Assembly (NCBI RefSeq): GCF_028206995.1
Contig: NZ_JAQLFL010000004.1
Coordinates: 62,001-126,000 of the forward strand
Reading direction: 5' to 3'
Length of the DNA: 64,000 nt
From: Collinsella aerofaciens
Lineage (GTDB): Bacteria > Actinomycetota > Coriobacteriia > Coriobacteriales > Coriobacteriaceae
Shown here one piece after another: positions 1-6,858 of the stretch; the first letter of the stretch is position 1; the number at the start of each line of letters is the position of its first letter. A model generated the notes under the pieces. That model saw only the letters and a list, made by a program, of their open reading frames with translations. It had not been told where the DNA came from and made no database searches. The translations under genes were made by a program, and so were the position numbers.

Positions 1-368
1 GAGGACATGAGCGGCGACATAAGCGTGAAGACCAGGGTAACGCCGAGCTGACCAAGCAGAGCGAACGGAATGGCAAGGCCGACTGCCGCGTTGGGCTCGA
101 GGCCCGTAGCGATAGCGAGAATGGCTGCCATGATGCCGCCGATAACGGCGTTAGGCGGCTGAGCACCTCCGATCGGCATGTTGCCGATCGTCATGAGCTG
201 ATAAGTACCACCCACGAGAAGACCGGTGTTGAGGTCGCCAAGGATAAGACCGATGACGGCGCCGGTGACGATGGGCTGATAGAGAGACTCGAGGAAGTTA
301 AACTGGTCGATTGCCGCGACGAACGTGACGATGAAGACCAGAGCGACCTGGAAGATCGTGTATTCCAT
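1..368 (-). CDS. PTS mannose/sorbose-family IIC permease, partial
   Basis: Membrane sugar channel (EIIC) of a mannose/fructose/sorbose-family phosphotransferase system. The first 122 codons are present; the gene runs off the left edge of the window. The protein starts MEYTIFQVALVF and continues through hydrophobic stretches containing GAVIGLILGD, LLVGGTYQLM and GNMPIGGAQPPNAVIGGI, the glycine-rich pattern usual for EIIC-Man proteins. The ATG at 366-368 follows a strong AAAGGAGGA ribosome binding site. It is the fourth gene of the operon, after IIA, YajC-like and IIB, with 90 bases separating it from IIB. The substrate cannot be read from sequence; N-acetylgalactosamine or another amino sugar is plausible because of the operon type. 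Confidence 0.85.
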   Translation of the reverse strand, partial: MEYTIFQVALVFIVTFVAAIDQFNFLESLYQPIVTGAVIGLILGDLNTGLLVGGTYQLMTIGNMPIGGAQPPNAVIGGIMAAILAIATGLEPNAAVGLAIPFALLGQLGVTLVFTLMSPLMS

Positions 369-458
369 CTTGCTCCTCCTTTCAAAATGTATGTACGCAC
401 TTTGGATATCACGTACAGAATGTCAGGGTTTCACTCCTGACAACGTGGATCACGAGGA

Positions 459-941
459 TTACGAGAAGAGCTTGCTCGTGTCCTCAACAGGCGTGCTCGG
501 AACGCGCCTGATCTCCAACTCCACCCCCAATTCCTGCAGCTCTTTAAACGCAGCGACATCCTCGTCGTTAACTGCGACGGAGGTGGCGACTTGGCGCTTT
601 CCTTCCGACATGTGCATGTTGCCGATGTTTACCTTCTTTATAGGCACACCGCCCTTGACGAGCGTAAGCACGTCTTCCGGTGTTTCGGCCACGATGAAGA
701 TCTTCTGGCGCGGGCTCGCCTTGCCGATGACGTCGATGGTCTTCTGCAGGGAGAAGAAACGCGTAGCGACGCCGGTGGGAGCGGCCATCTTCATGAGGTT
801 CTGGCGCATGGTGTTGGTCGACACGTCGTCGTTGGCGACGAGGATGAGGTTGGAGCCCAGGGTGGAGTTCCACTGGGTGGCAACCTGACCATGAACCAGT
901 CGGTTATCGATGCGGGTAAGAAGAATGTTGGGTTCTGCCAT
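459..941 (-). CDS. PTS mannose/sorbose-family IIB component
   Basis: Cytoplasmic phosphocarrier (EIIB) that takes phosphate from IIA and passes it to the sugar at the IIC/IID channel. The 160-residue length is normal for the family. The phosphorylated histidine is His17 in the N-terminal motif RIDNRLVHGQV, and NIGNMHMSEGKRQVA in the second half is typical of the AgaB/ManX-B type. It lies 36 bases downstream of the YajC-like gene and upstream of IIC, so all four are probably one transcript. The start ATG follows GAAAGGA. Family assignment is firm, substrate specificity is not. Confidence 0.93.
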   Translation of the reverse strand: MAEPNILLTRIDNRLVHGQVATQWNSTLGSNLILVANDDVSTNTMRQNLMKMAAPTGVATRFFSLQKTIDVIGKASPRQKIFIVAETPEDVLTLVKGGVPIKKVNIGNMHMSEGKRQVATSVAVNDEDVAAFKELQELGVELEIRRVPSTPVEDTSKLFS

Positions 942-977
942 GTTGATCAGCTTCCTTTCGTTGATTGCTGACGACAG

Positions 978-1259
978 TTACTTGATCTCCTGAATCGCGT
1001 AACGCGAAACATCTACGACGGCACCGGATCGGACTTTGATTTGGACCTTATCGCCTTCGATGCCCTTGACGGTTCCGTAGATACCGCCGGCGAAAAGGAC
1101 CTCCTGACCCGGCTTGAGCTCGGTGTGCAGCTCTTTGAAGTACTTCTGCTTCTTCTTCATGTTGATCTGAGACCAAATGGTGTAAATCACACCCATGATG
1201 GCAAGAAGACCTAAAAGAGCGACCGAGGAGCTCAGGACGCTAGCTCCGAAATCGGCCAT
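978..1259 (-). CDS. yajC: YajC-like small membrane protein in PTS operon
   Basis: A 93-residue YajC-domain protein: one N-terminal membrane segment (about residues 9-30), a basic MKKKQKYF stretch, then the small beta domain with LKPGQEVLFAGGIYGTVKGI. Canonical YajC is an accessory subunit of SecDF in protein export. Here there is no secD or secF nearby; the gene sits between PTS IIA and IIB, its ATG overlapping the IIA stop by one base (TAATG). YajC-like genes are known from mannose-family PTS operons of streptococci, for example the glycosaminoglycan uptake locus. A role linked to the permease rather than to general secretion is therefore likely, but this is inference. Confidence 0.88.
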   Translation of the reverse strand: MADFGASVLSSSVALLGLLAIMGVIYTIWSQINMKKKQKYFKELHTELKPGQEVLFAGGIYGTVKGIEGDKVQIKVRSGAVVDVSRYAIQEIK

Positions 1260-1702
1260 TAGATGCCGTCCTCGTCGCCGAAGATATCCTCTTCCTCGGC
1301 ACCAGCCACGGAGGCGACCGTCTGAGCGGTGATGCCCGTCTGGCCAACGGTCACGGCCTGCTCGCCAAGCTCGGCGAGCGTGGCGTTGCCGCGGAGGAAC
1401 AGAAGCTCAATAACCATGGGAAGGTTAGTTCCAGTCAGAATCTCGACGTTGTCGACATCCTGGGCAATCATCATTGCCTGGTTGAACGGGGTACCACCAA
1501 GCAGATCGGTAAAGACGAGCACGCCGTCGCACTCCTCGCGCATGGCGGTAATAGCGGCGCGGAGATCCTCACCGTAGGAAGCAGCCTGGTCGCCCTCGAA
1601 AGGAACGACGGTAAAAGCGGGCTGGTCACCAGCGACCATAGCGATAGCGCTTGCAAGGCCGGGTGCGAACTGTCCATGACCGGTAAGAATAAAGCCAACC
1701 AT
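1259..1702 (-). CDS. PTS mannose/sorbose-family IIA component
   Basis: Cytoplasmic phosphoryl carrier that accepts phosphate from HPr. The 147-residue protein begins MVGFILTGHGQFAPG; His9 in TGHG is the expected phosphorylation site, and VLVFTDLLGGTPFNQA is the conserved second motif of EIIA-Man. The C-terminus is acidic (EEEDIFGDEDG). It is the first gene of the operon and overlaps the YajC-like gene by one base. The ATG follows GGAAGGGAAATTTGA, with its weak GGAAGGG site. The 150 bases upstream contain a probable -10 hexamer and palindromic operator-like sites (see 1801-1830), so the operon is likely controlled here. Confidence 0.92.
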   Translation of the reverse strand: MVGFILTGHGQFAPGLASAIAMVAGDQPAFTVVPFEGDQAASYGEDLRAAITAMREECDGVLVFTDLLGGTPFNQAMMIAQDVDNVEILTGTNLPMVIELLFLRGNATLAELGEQAVTVGQTGITAQTVASVAGAEEEDIFGDEDGI

Positions 1703-1800
1703 TCAAATTTCCCTTCCGAAGGTGTGTACAATCTGAGTCCGATAGTTTTCGGAAGCCAGCGGGCAGACGCCCTTAAAGCTTCTTGGAAAGCGTTCTTTGA

Positions 1801-1830
1801 AGACCAGTGGTCTCTCAACTGGTAGTAACC
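1801..1830. promoter_or_regulatory. Operator-like sites downstream of PTS promoter
   Basis: AGACCAGTGGTCT at 1801-1813 is a perfect palindrome with an odd centre, followed at 1817-1830 by AACTGGTAGTAACC. On the minus strand a TATAGT -10 candidate lies at 1854-1849, so these sites fall just downstream of the expected transcription start of the PTS operon, where a repressor could block elongation. The half-site AACTGGT/ACCAGTT resembles GntR-family operators. The binding protein is unknown. Confidence 0.45.
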
Positions 1831-1957
1831 ATGTGACGTGTTGTTGTCACTATATCACCACAGAAGAGGTTGCTTTCGTTGATTCATACAGTAAAACGTT
1901 TTTGCACCGCTCACGGCGATAAATCGACCGTTTACCGCTCGTTAACACTTCTACCTA

Positions 1958-1975
1958 CGGTTTTGAAACCGTTTC
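1958..1975. promoter_or_regulatory. Palindromic, cre-like site
   Basis: Two overlapping palindromes: CGGTTTTGAAACCG (1958-1971) and GAAACCGTTTC (1965-1975). The stretch TGAAACCGTTTCGA matches 12 of 14 positions of the Firmicutes cre consensus (TGWAANCGNTNWCA). It lies about 100 bases upstream of the PTS -10 candidate. A LacI-type regulator site is possible; function is unproven. Confidence 0.3.
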
Positions 1976-2098
1976 GAAATGACTTAGCGAAAGATCGGAA
2001 CCTTTTCTGTGTCTAAACAACGCAGGGTGGCTAAAAATGGCGTGTAGAAAAAATGCAGGTCATTGTGAAGATTTGTGAATTGGTCTTTTTGACTTAAT

Positions 2099-2115
2099 AC
2101 CAGTTAGAACCAGTT
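2099..2115. promoter_or_regulatory. Tandem ACCAGTT boxes spaced one helical turn
   Basis: ACCAGTT occurs at 2099-2105 and again at 2109-2115, a 10-base period. The same half-site occurs inverted (AACTGGT) at 1817-1823 near the PTS promoter. Repetition at helical spacing suggests cooperative binding of one regulator to both places. Confidence 0.35.
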
Positions 2116-2125
2116 TAAAAATTAT

Positions 2126-2155
2126 CGGTGAACGGTAGTTTTTGACCGTTCACCG
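2126..2155. repeat. 11-bp perfect hairpin
   Basis: CGGTGAACGGT at 2126-2136 pairs perfectly with ACCGTTCACCG at 2145-2155 around an 8-base loop. Neither side has a clean T-run; on the minus strand it is followed by ATAATTTTTAAAC, a weak terminator context with no gene feeding it. It may be a regulator site or part of a leader. Confidence 0.5.
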
Positions 2156-2365
2156 GTTATTTGCAGTCGTTTGCAGCTGTTTTCCCATATGAATTAGGGG
2201 AACCCGATGGAGCGCTTGCGCGATCACAGGAAATTTTGGCATTTGTCCTTATCCCCCACGCGCCAAACTCCGGCACCCAAAATGAGCTAATAGCTCACGC
2301 TAATCGTTTTCAATCATTACTTACTCAGTATCCGTAATTATTTATCGTTTATCGTTAATTCTAAT

Positions 2366-2381
2366 ATGATACAAGTATCAT
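2366..2381. promoter_or_regulatory. Palindrome over the -10 region of the DUF2975/XRE operon
   Basis: ATGATACAAGTATCAT is a 7+2+7 perfect palindrome overlapping a -10-like TATGAT at 2365-2370, 24 bases before the chosen start of the DUF2975 gene. Position over the promoter suits autoregulation by the XRE protein encoded next door (inference). It also contains an in-frame ATG that has no ribosome binding site and was rejected as the start. Confidence 0.45.
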
Positions 2382-2404
2382 CCAAAACGCCGATTGGAGG
2401 GGTT

Positions 2405-3043
2405 ATGGTCCATCGAAACGCGTCTATATCGAATGAAACCATCAGCCGCGAACAGACGGTAGCCAAACTGAGGAAGCTCGCTCGCATCTGCAAATGGGCC
2501 ACGATCTGCATTACCACCGCGCTCGCTCTGGGGTTCCTCGCAGTCATTGCGATTGACCTTCTACTCATATTGCCTGGCCTCTCCCAAGGCTCGTGTCTCC
2601 AATCCGTAGAACTTCAAGCCGGCGAAGGGCGGTGCCTTGCTATCGTCGGTACCGATGCGCAGGCCCCACTTATGCTCGTCGCACACGATGGTCACACTGC
2701 CATAGGGAGCCTCTTGATGACATGTCTCGCGCTTACCATCGCGATAAGCGTGCGCAGGCTTTTCTTCAGCATTGAAAAGGAAGGCAGGCCATTTGACCTT
2801 GAATGTAACCAGACACTTCGTCGAGTAGGACATTTATTCCTTATCGGCGGCGTTGCCGTGAGGCTTCTTGGCGCCGTAATCACGGGAATGATACTCTCAG
2901 GATTTGGCGGCAGCTTTACGGATGCGTTCGTCGGCCAGTTATTCGAGCCCTCCATGCTCTTTGCAGGCCTGATTATTTGCCTGATTGCCAGCATCTTCCG
3001 CTACGGGTATATCCTGCAAAAACAAGATGACGAGTTGCTCTAG
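2405..3043 (+). CDS. DUF2975 membrane protein
   Basis: A 212-residue inner-membrane protein with four predicted membrane segments: one around residues 30-55, one after a soluble loop rich in Gly/Cys, and two in the C-terminal half (HLFLIGGVAVRLLGAVI and LFAGLIICLIASIFRYGYIL). The conserved PFDLECNQTLRRVG linker is typical of DUF2975 proteins, which are almost always encoded with a YozG-like XRE regulator, as here. The ATG at 2405 follows GGAGGGGTT; an ATG 39 bases upstream lacks such a site and lies inside a palindrome. Function is unknown; the pair may form a membrane sensor with its regulator. Confidence 0.8.
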   Translation: MVHRNASISNETISREQTVAKLRKLARICKWATICITTALALGFLAVIAIDLLLILPGLSQGSCLQSVELQAGEGRCLAIVGTDAQAPLMLVAHDGHTAIGSLLMTCLALTIAISVRRLFFSIEKEGRPFDLECNQTLRRVGHLFLIGGVAVRLLGAVITGMILSGFGGSFTDAFVGQLFEPSMLFAGLIICLIASIFRYGYILQKQDDELL

Positions 3044-3052
3044 GGGGAATCC

Positions 3053-3292
3053 ATGATTATTCTGCGGCTTGACCGCATGCTCGCCGAACGCAAGATTTCA
3101 TCCAAAGAGCTTGCGGAACGTGTGGGCATCTCCCAGGTCAATATGTCACGCATTAAGACGGGCAAGGTTTCTGCCATACGTTTTTCAACTCTTGACGCGA
3201 TATGCCGGGCACTCGACTGCCAACCGGGCGATGTACTGGAATATATATCCGACGATGAAGCCGATAGCCTTTTTGGGCTTAAAGATGAATAG
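3053..3292 (+). CDS. XRE-family regulator, YozG-like
   Basis: A 79-residue DNA-binding protein made of little more than one Cro/CI helix-turn-helix: LDRMLAERKISSKELAERVG, then ISQVNMSRIKTGK as recognition helix region, and STLDAICRALDCQPGDVLEY as the closing helices. It starts nine bases after the DUF2975 gene, behind AGGGGGAATCC. The standard partner of DUF2975 proteins. It probably represses its own operon through the 2366-2381 palindrome; that link is inference. Confidence 0.9.
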   Translation: MIILRLDRMLAERKISSKELAERVGISQVNMSRIKTGKVSAIRFSTLDAICRALDCQPGDVLEYISDDEADSLFGLKDE

Positions 3293-3328
3293 CCATAATT
3301 AAACTGCCGATCACGCTCTCAACGCAAA

Positions 3329-3363
3329 TAGCCCGCCAGAACGACTTCCGTACTGGCGGGCTA
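3329..3363. terminator. Bidirectional hairpin between convergent genes
   Basis: TAGCCCGCCAG (3329-3339) pairs with CTGGCGGGCTA (3353-3363), an 11-bp perfect stem with a 13-base loop. It lies between the end of the plus-strand XRE gene and the end of the minus-strand gene at 3407. No long T-run follows on either strand. Confidence 0.6.
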
Positions 3364-3406
3364 CTTGCTGTCTATCGGCTAGATGCTCGATGAGCCGTGC
3401 AACTCT

Positions 3407-4492
3407 TTACGCAAACAGGCCGTAGATGCTGATGTTGGCCTTGGCGTAGAGGCCGTTAGCATACTCGGTCCACTTGGAGCTGGCGCTCGAAGCCTGCGAG
3501 GAATACTGCTGGTAGGCGGTGTAATAGGCGGTCATGGCCTGCTTATAGGTAGCGCTATCGGCCGTAAAGGCATCGTCAGCGAAGGCCTTAGCGTAGGTGC
3601 TATCGGCGTCCTTCCAGGTACCCTTTTCGCTATCCCACTCGTCGCCGGCAAGGTTGATGATGTAGTCGGCATAGTCCTTGCTCGCGGTCTCCTCGTTGCC
3701 GTCAGAAGGCTCGGTCGGGGCGGTCGGCATGCTTGCGGAGCTGTCGCCGACCTTCTTCTTGTAGAGCTTCTGCAACGTCGCGGACTGGCGGACGATCTGC
3801 TTGGCCTGGTCCTTGGACACGCCATACTGCGTGGCCATGGTCTTGTAGTCCGAAGTGCCGATGGAATCCTCGGCGTACTTCTTCATCTCCTTAGAAGAGA
3901 CGGTGATGCCCTCGTCCTCGGCGGCGTCGAGCAGGATCTTGTTGCGCACGTAGGACAGGATAACGTCGGCAGAAGGAGCGGTGTAGTTGCCATCGCTATC
4001 CTTGACGGTATCAAGGCTGTACTGGCTCTCGATGGCCTCGCGCGCGGTGATGTCGCTCTTCTTGCCGTTGTAGCTGTAGCTTGCAACGGTCGAATCGAGC
4101 TGGTCCTCGGTGAGGGTCGCCGAGCCGACGCCCTTGCTGCCAAAGCCGCCATTGCCGATAAAGAAGCCGACCACCGCAGCGATCACGACTGCAACCACAA
4201 AGGCGGCAATCATCGTCTTCTTGTGCTTGGATGCATGGTCGTCCACGTCGGAGTCGTTGTCCTCATCCTGCTCCTCGGGCATCAGATTCTCGTCGGCGGC
4301 ATCCGCGGCAATCTGAGCCTCCAGGCGGGCGTCCTCCTCCTCGGCCGTCGTACCGGCGGCAATGTGCTCGGCAGACGTACCGGCGACCAGGTCGATCTTC
4401 TCGTCCTCGTCACCGTCGGGGCCTTCGCCGCGCTCGATGATCTGGATGCCGTCGATCTCGTCCTTCTCGTCCTTCTTTTGAATCAGACCCAT
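3407..4492 (-). CDS. Membrane-anchored SurA_N-like protein
   Basis: A 361-residue protein with a long acidic cytoplasmic N-terminus (residues 1-90, rich in Asp/Glu), one membrane helix (about 93-113, MIAAFVVAVVIAAVVGFFIG) and an extracytoplasmic domain. The latter begins TLTEDQLDSTVASYSYNGKKSDITAREAIES and has the helical pattern of SurA/PrsA N-terminal chaperone domains, with SADVILSYVRNKILLDAAEDEGI. No parvulin or PPIase domain follows; the C-terminal 120 residues are low-complexity Ser/Ala/Tyr/Asp. It is probably an envelope chaperone-like protein, a weak assignment. AAGGAG precedes the ATG. A single-gene unit between two hairpins. Confidence 0.7.
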   Translation of the reverse strand: MGLIQKKDEKDEIDGIQIIERGEGPDGDEDEKIDLVAGTSAEHIAAGTTAEEEDARLEAQIAADAADENLMPEEQDEDNDSDVDDHASKHKKTMIAAFVVAVVIAAVVGFFIGNGGFGSKGVGSATLTEDQLDSTVASYSYNGKKSDITAREAIESQYSLDTVKDSDGNYTAPSADVILSYVRNKILLDAAEDEGITVSSKEMKKYAEDSIGTSDYKTMATQYGVSKDQAKQIVRQSATLQKLYKKKVGDSSASMPTAPTEPSDGNEETASKDYADYIINLAGDEWDSEKGTWKDADSTYAKAFADDAFTADSATYKQAMTAYYTAYQQYSSQASSASSKWTEYANGLYAKANISIYGLFA

Positions 4493-4530
4493 ATCAGTTA
4501 CTCCTTGTTAGGAAACATAGTCCGCAATAG

Positions 4531-4559
4531 AATACGCCCGACAGAGCGCCGGGCGTATT
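4531..4559 (-). terminator. Hairpin after icd
   Basis: AATACGCCCG (4531-4540) pairs with CGGGCGTATT (4550-4559). It follows the stop of the isocitrate dehydrogenase gene by about 60 bases on the minus strand and precedes the next gene. The stem is GC-rich, but the T-run is poor. Confidence 0.55.
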
Positions 4560-4618
4560 GATTCTCAGGTTATACGCAAACACTTAAGTACTATTTAGGC
4601 GTTTGCAGCGTGCATACC

Positions 4619-5704
4619 TTAGGCCAGGTGCGCGATAACGGCATCGGCAAAGGCTTGCGTGCCCACAGCGCCCTCAACGGAGCCGGTCTGGGCACGACGA
4701 ACGTCGCCGGTAACCTGCTCGCCCTCGTCAAGCGTGGCAGATACGGCGGCGCGAATGCGATTGGCAGGGTCGTTCTCGCCTAGGTGATCGAGCATCATCG
4801 CAGCAGACAGAATCTCGGCCGTGGGGTTAGCGATATCCTGGCCAGCGATATCGGGCGCGGAGCCGTGCGTTGCCTCGAAGATAGCGCAGTCGGCACCGAT
4901 GTTGGAACCCGGAGCCATCCCTAAGCCGCCCACCAGGCCGGCGCACAGGTCGCTCACGATGTCGCCGTACAGGTTGGGCAGCACCAGGACATCGAAGTCG
5001 TTGGGGTTCTGGACCAGACCCATGCAGGTGGCGTCGACGATCTTGTCGTTGAACTCGATATCGGGATAGCTGGCGGCCACCTCGCGCGCCACGCGCAGGA
5101 ACAGGCCGTCGGTCGCCTTCATGATGTTTGCCTTATGCACGGCCGTCACCTTTTTGCGGCCGCAGCGGCGGGCATACTCAAAGGCATACTCCACAATGCG
5201 GCGGCTCTTGGCGATGGAGATGGGCTTGATTGAGATGGCGGAATCAGCGGCGAAGGTCTTCTGACCCGAGCGGTCGACGAGCTGCGAGAGCTCCTCGACC
5301 TCGGCAGCGCCCTCATCGAACTCGATGCCGGCGTAGAGGTCCTCGGTGTTCTCGCGCACGATGACCAGGTCGACATCGCGGAAGCGCGAGCCGTCGCCCG
5401 GCTGCGACAGGCAAGGTCGCACGCAGGCGTACAGGTCGAAGTGCTTGCGCAGGGCGACGTTAACGCTGCGGAAACCCGTGCCGACCGGCGTGGTGATGGG
5501 GCCTTTGATAGCAACCTTGGTCTCGGCGACCGCGTCGAGCACGTGCTGGGGCAGCGGAGTGCCAAACTCGTCCATGACGCCGGCGCCGGCCTCCTGGACG
5601 TTCCAGTTGATCTGGACACCGGTGGCCTCGACCACGCGGCGCATGGCCTGCGTAATCTCGGGACCGATACCGTCACCGGGAATCAGGACTACATCGTGCG
5701 CCAT
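4619..5704 (-). CDS. icd: NAD-dependent isocitrate dehydrogenase
   Basis: Oxidative decarboxylation of isocitrate to 2-oxoglutarate, supplying glutamate precursors in an anaerobe. The 361-residue protein belongs to the isocitrate/isopropylmalate dehydrogenase family: [10 protein letters not shown] at the N-terminus, substrate loop [32 protein letters not shown], and the metal-binding region [16 protein letters not shown]. The cofactor segment reads HGSAPDIAG; Asp-Ile where NADP enzymes carry Lys-Tyr indicates NAD. The substrate loop favours isocitrate over isopropylmalate. It is the last gene of a four-gene operon, six bases after the HEAT-repeat gene. Confidence 0.9.
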   Translation of the reverse strand: MAHDVVLIPGDGIGPEITQAMRRVVEATGVQINWNVQEAGAGVMDEFGTPLPQHVLDAVAETKVAIKGPITTPVGTGFRSVNVALRKHFDLYACVRPCLSQPGDGSRFRDVDLVIVRENTEDLYAGIEFDEGAAEVEELSQLVDRSGQKTFAADSAISIKPISIAKSRRIVEYAFEYARRCGRKKVTAVHKANIMKATDGLFLRVAREVAASYPDIEFNDKIVDATCMGLVQNPNDFDVLVLPNLYGDIVSDLCAGLVGGLGMAPGSNIGADCAIFEATHGSAPDIAGQDIANPTAEILSAAMMLDHLGENDPANRIRAAVSATLDEGEQVTGDVRRAQTGSVEGAVGTQAFADAVIAHLA

Positions 5705-5710
5705 AATCTG

Positions 5711-6409
5711 TTACTCCTCGTCTTCGGCGTCGTCAGATTTTTTAACGCTAGCACGCTTCTTCTTTTTGGAGAGATCCAGGCCAAAACGTTTAACAAGCAT
5801 TTCGCAAATCTCGCTCGAACGGGCCTTGAGATAGCTGCCCTTGCCGTTCTCGGCATCGAACTTAAGGCGCAGCGCAAGCTTCTCGGCGACCTCGGCGTCG
5901 ATCTCGCCCTGGCCAAACTCGTACAGGCAACCGAGCATGTCGCGATACTCGAGGTCGCCGTGGTAGCACTGGATAGCCTCGTCTAGGATGGGCCAAGCCT
6001 CGCGCGAACGCTCGACGCTCGTGGCACCCCACACGCACAGCAGGCGGAAGGCGGCATAGCGCAGCGTGGAGGAAATCTCGTCGAACAGCGCGGTCTCGGC
6101 GCCCTCAAAGGCATCGCCCAGCTGCTCGGGGCAGGTGGTGGCGAGCGCCGCAAGGGCATCGAGGGCCTCCCAGCGGGTCTGAGCCTCGGGACGGTCGAGT
6201 GCCTCGATCAGCGCGGGCACGCAGGGCACGACGCGCTGCGGATCGCGCTCGGCAAGCAGGTGCAGCACGCGGGCGGCAAACTGACGGATGCGGCGCGTGG
6301 GGCAGCCGAGCTCCTTGACCAGACGGTCGACGGCGTTCTCGTTCTCCTCTGCCAGCTGAAGCTGTGCCAGCTCCTCATCGGTGAGCTGTTCGTCTTTGTT
6401 TTCTGCCAT
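5711..6409 (-). CDS. HEAT-repeat protein
   Basis: A 232-residue soluble protein dominated by helical repeats: TRRIRQFAARVLHLLAERDP, VVPCVPALIEALDRPEAQTRWEALDALAALA and STLRYAAFRLLCVWG are HEAT-type units. The N-terminus is acidic and the C-terminus is a basic KKKKRASVKK stretch followed by an acidic end. Such proteins are scaffolds; no enzymatic motif is present. It lies between a small membrane protein gene (15-base gap) and icd (6-base gap), so is co-transcribed with both. Its partner is not evident. Confidence 0.75.
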   Translation of the reverse strand: MAENKDEQLTDEELAQLQLAEENENAVDRLVKELGCPTRRIRQFAARVLHLLAERDPQRVVPCVPALIEALDRPEAQTRWEALDALAALATTCPEQLGDAFEGAETALFDEISSTLRYAAFRLLCVWGATSVERSREAWPILDEAIQCYHGDLEYRDMLGCLYEFGQGEIDAEVAEKLALRLKFDAENGKGSYLKARSSEICEMLVKRFGLDLSKKKKRASVKKSDDAEDEE

Positions 6410-6424
6410 AGTTACCTCTTCTTA

Positions 6425-6853
6425 CTATTTCTTAGCGTGCTTGCCAGCACCCTTGCTGTCATCGGTGACCGAGATGAGCTGTCGGTCGGCCGCGCCATTG
6501 CGACGTGCGCGGCGGCGCTCCTCGGCGTCGCCCGCGTCGGCGGCGGCTCGATGAGCCTTGTTGACGTTAAAGACCTCGTCGTGCTTGCGCCATGGGCCAA
6601 CGGACTCGCCAAAGCTCATCTTAAGGCCGGCGATAAAGCCACCGAGCCAGCCGACCGGCGCAAACTGTACCAGCGGGAACAGCGAGAACACCCAGGTCAG
6701 CAGGATGACTGCCGCCGCACCCGCAAAGTTGGCGATCCAGTAGTCGCGCTTGGTGATCACGCGCTTTTCGCAGGCCCACTGGCCGCACAAGAAGCCAATG
6801 TAGATCGCAAATAGAAAGAGCACCAGCGAGAGCACCACGAACGTCCAGCTCAT
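6425..6853 (-). CDS. Small membrane protein, unknown
   Basis: A 142-residue protein with an N-terminal membrane segment (FVVLSLVLFLFAIYIGFLCG), two further hydrophobic segments (YWIANFAGAAAVILLTWVF and FAPVGWLGGFIAGL) and a basic, polar cytoplasmic tail ending KGAGKHAKK. I do not recognise the family. The ATG at 6853 is preceded by GAGGAG that lies in the end of the upstream dehydrogenase gene, five bases apart; an upstream in-frame start would overlap that gene and was rejected. Part of the dehydrogenase-HEAT-icd operon. Confidence 0.75.
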   Translation of the reverse strand: MSWTFVVLSLVLFLFAIYIGFLCGQWACEKRVITKRDYWIANFAGAAAVILLTWVFSLFPLVQFAPVGWLGGFIAGLKMSFGESVGPWRKHDEVFNVNKAHRAAADAGDAEERRRARRNGAADRQLISVTDDSKGAGKHAKK

Positions 6854-6858
6854 GGGCG

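Larger units (their letters stand above)
1703..2404. other. Intergenic control region between PTS operon and DUF2975 gene
   Basis: About 700 bases without a convincing gene. It separates two divergent transcription units and is AT-richer than its surroundings. It holds a minus-strand -10 candidate, operator-like palindromes, a tandem pair of ACCAGTT boxes and an 11-bp hairpin, each listed separately. No homologue of a LevR-type activator is encoded here. Confidence 0.6.

Noticed and set aside
191..412. 73-codon minus-strand reading frame
   Set aside because: It lies out of frame with the PTS IIC gene, is Ser-rich and has no ribosome binding site; the real gene starts at 368.
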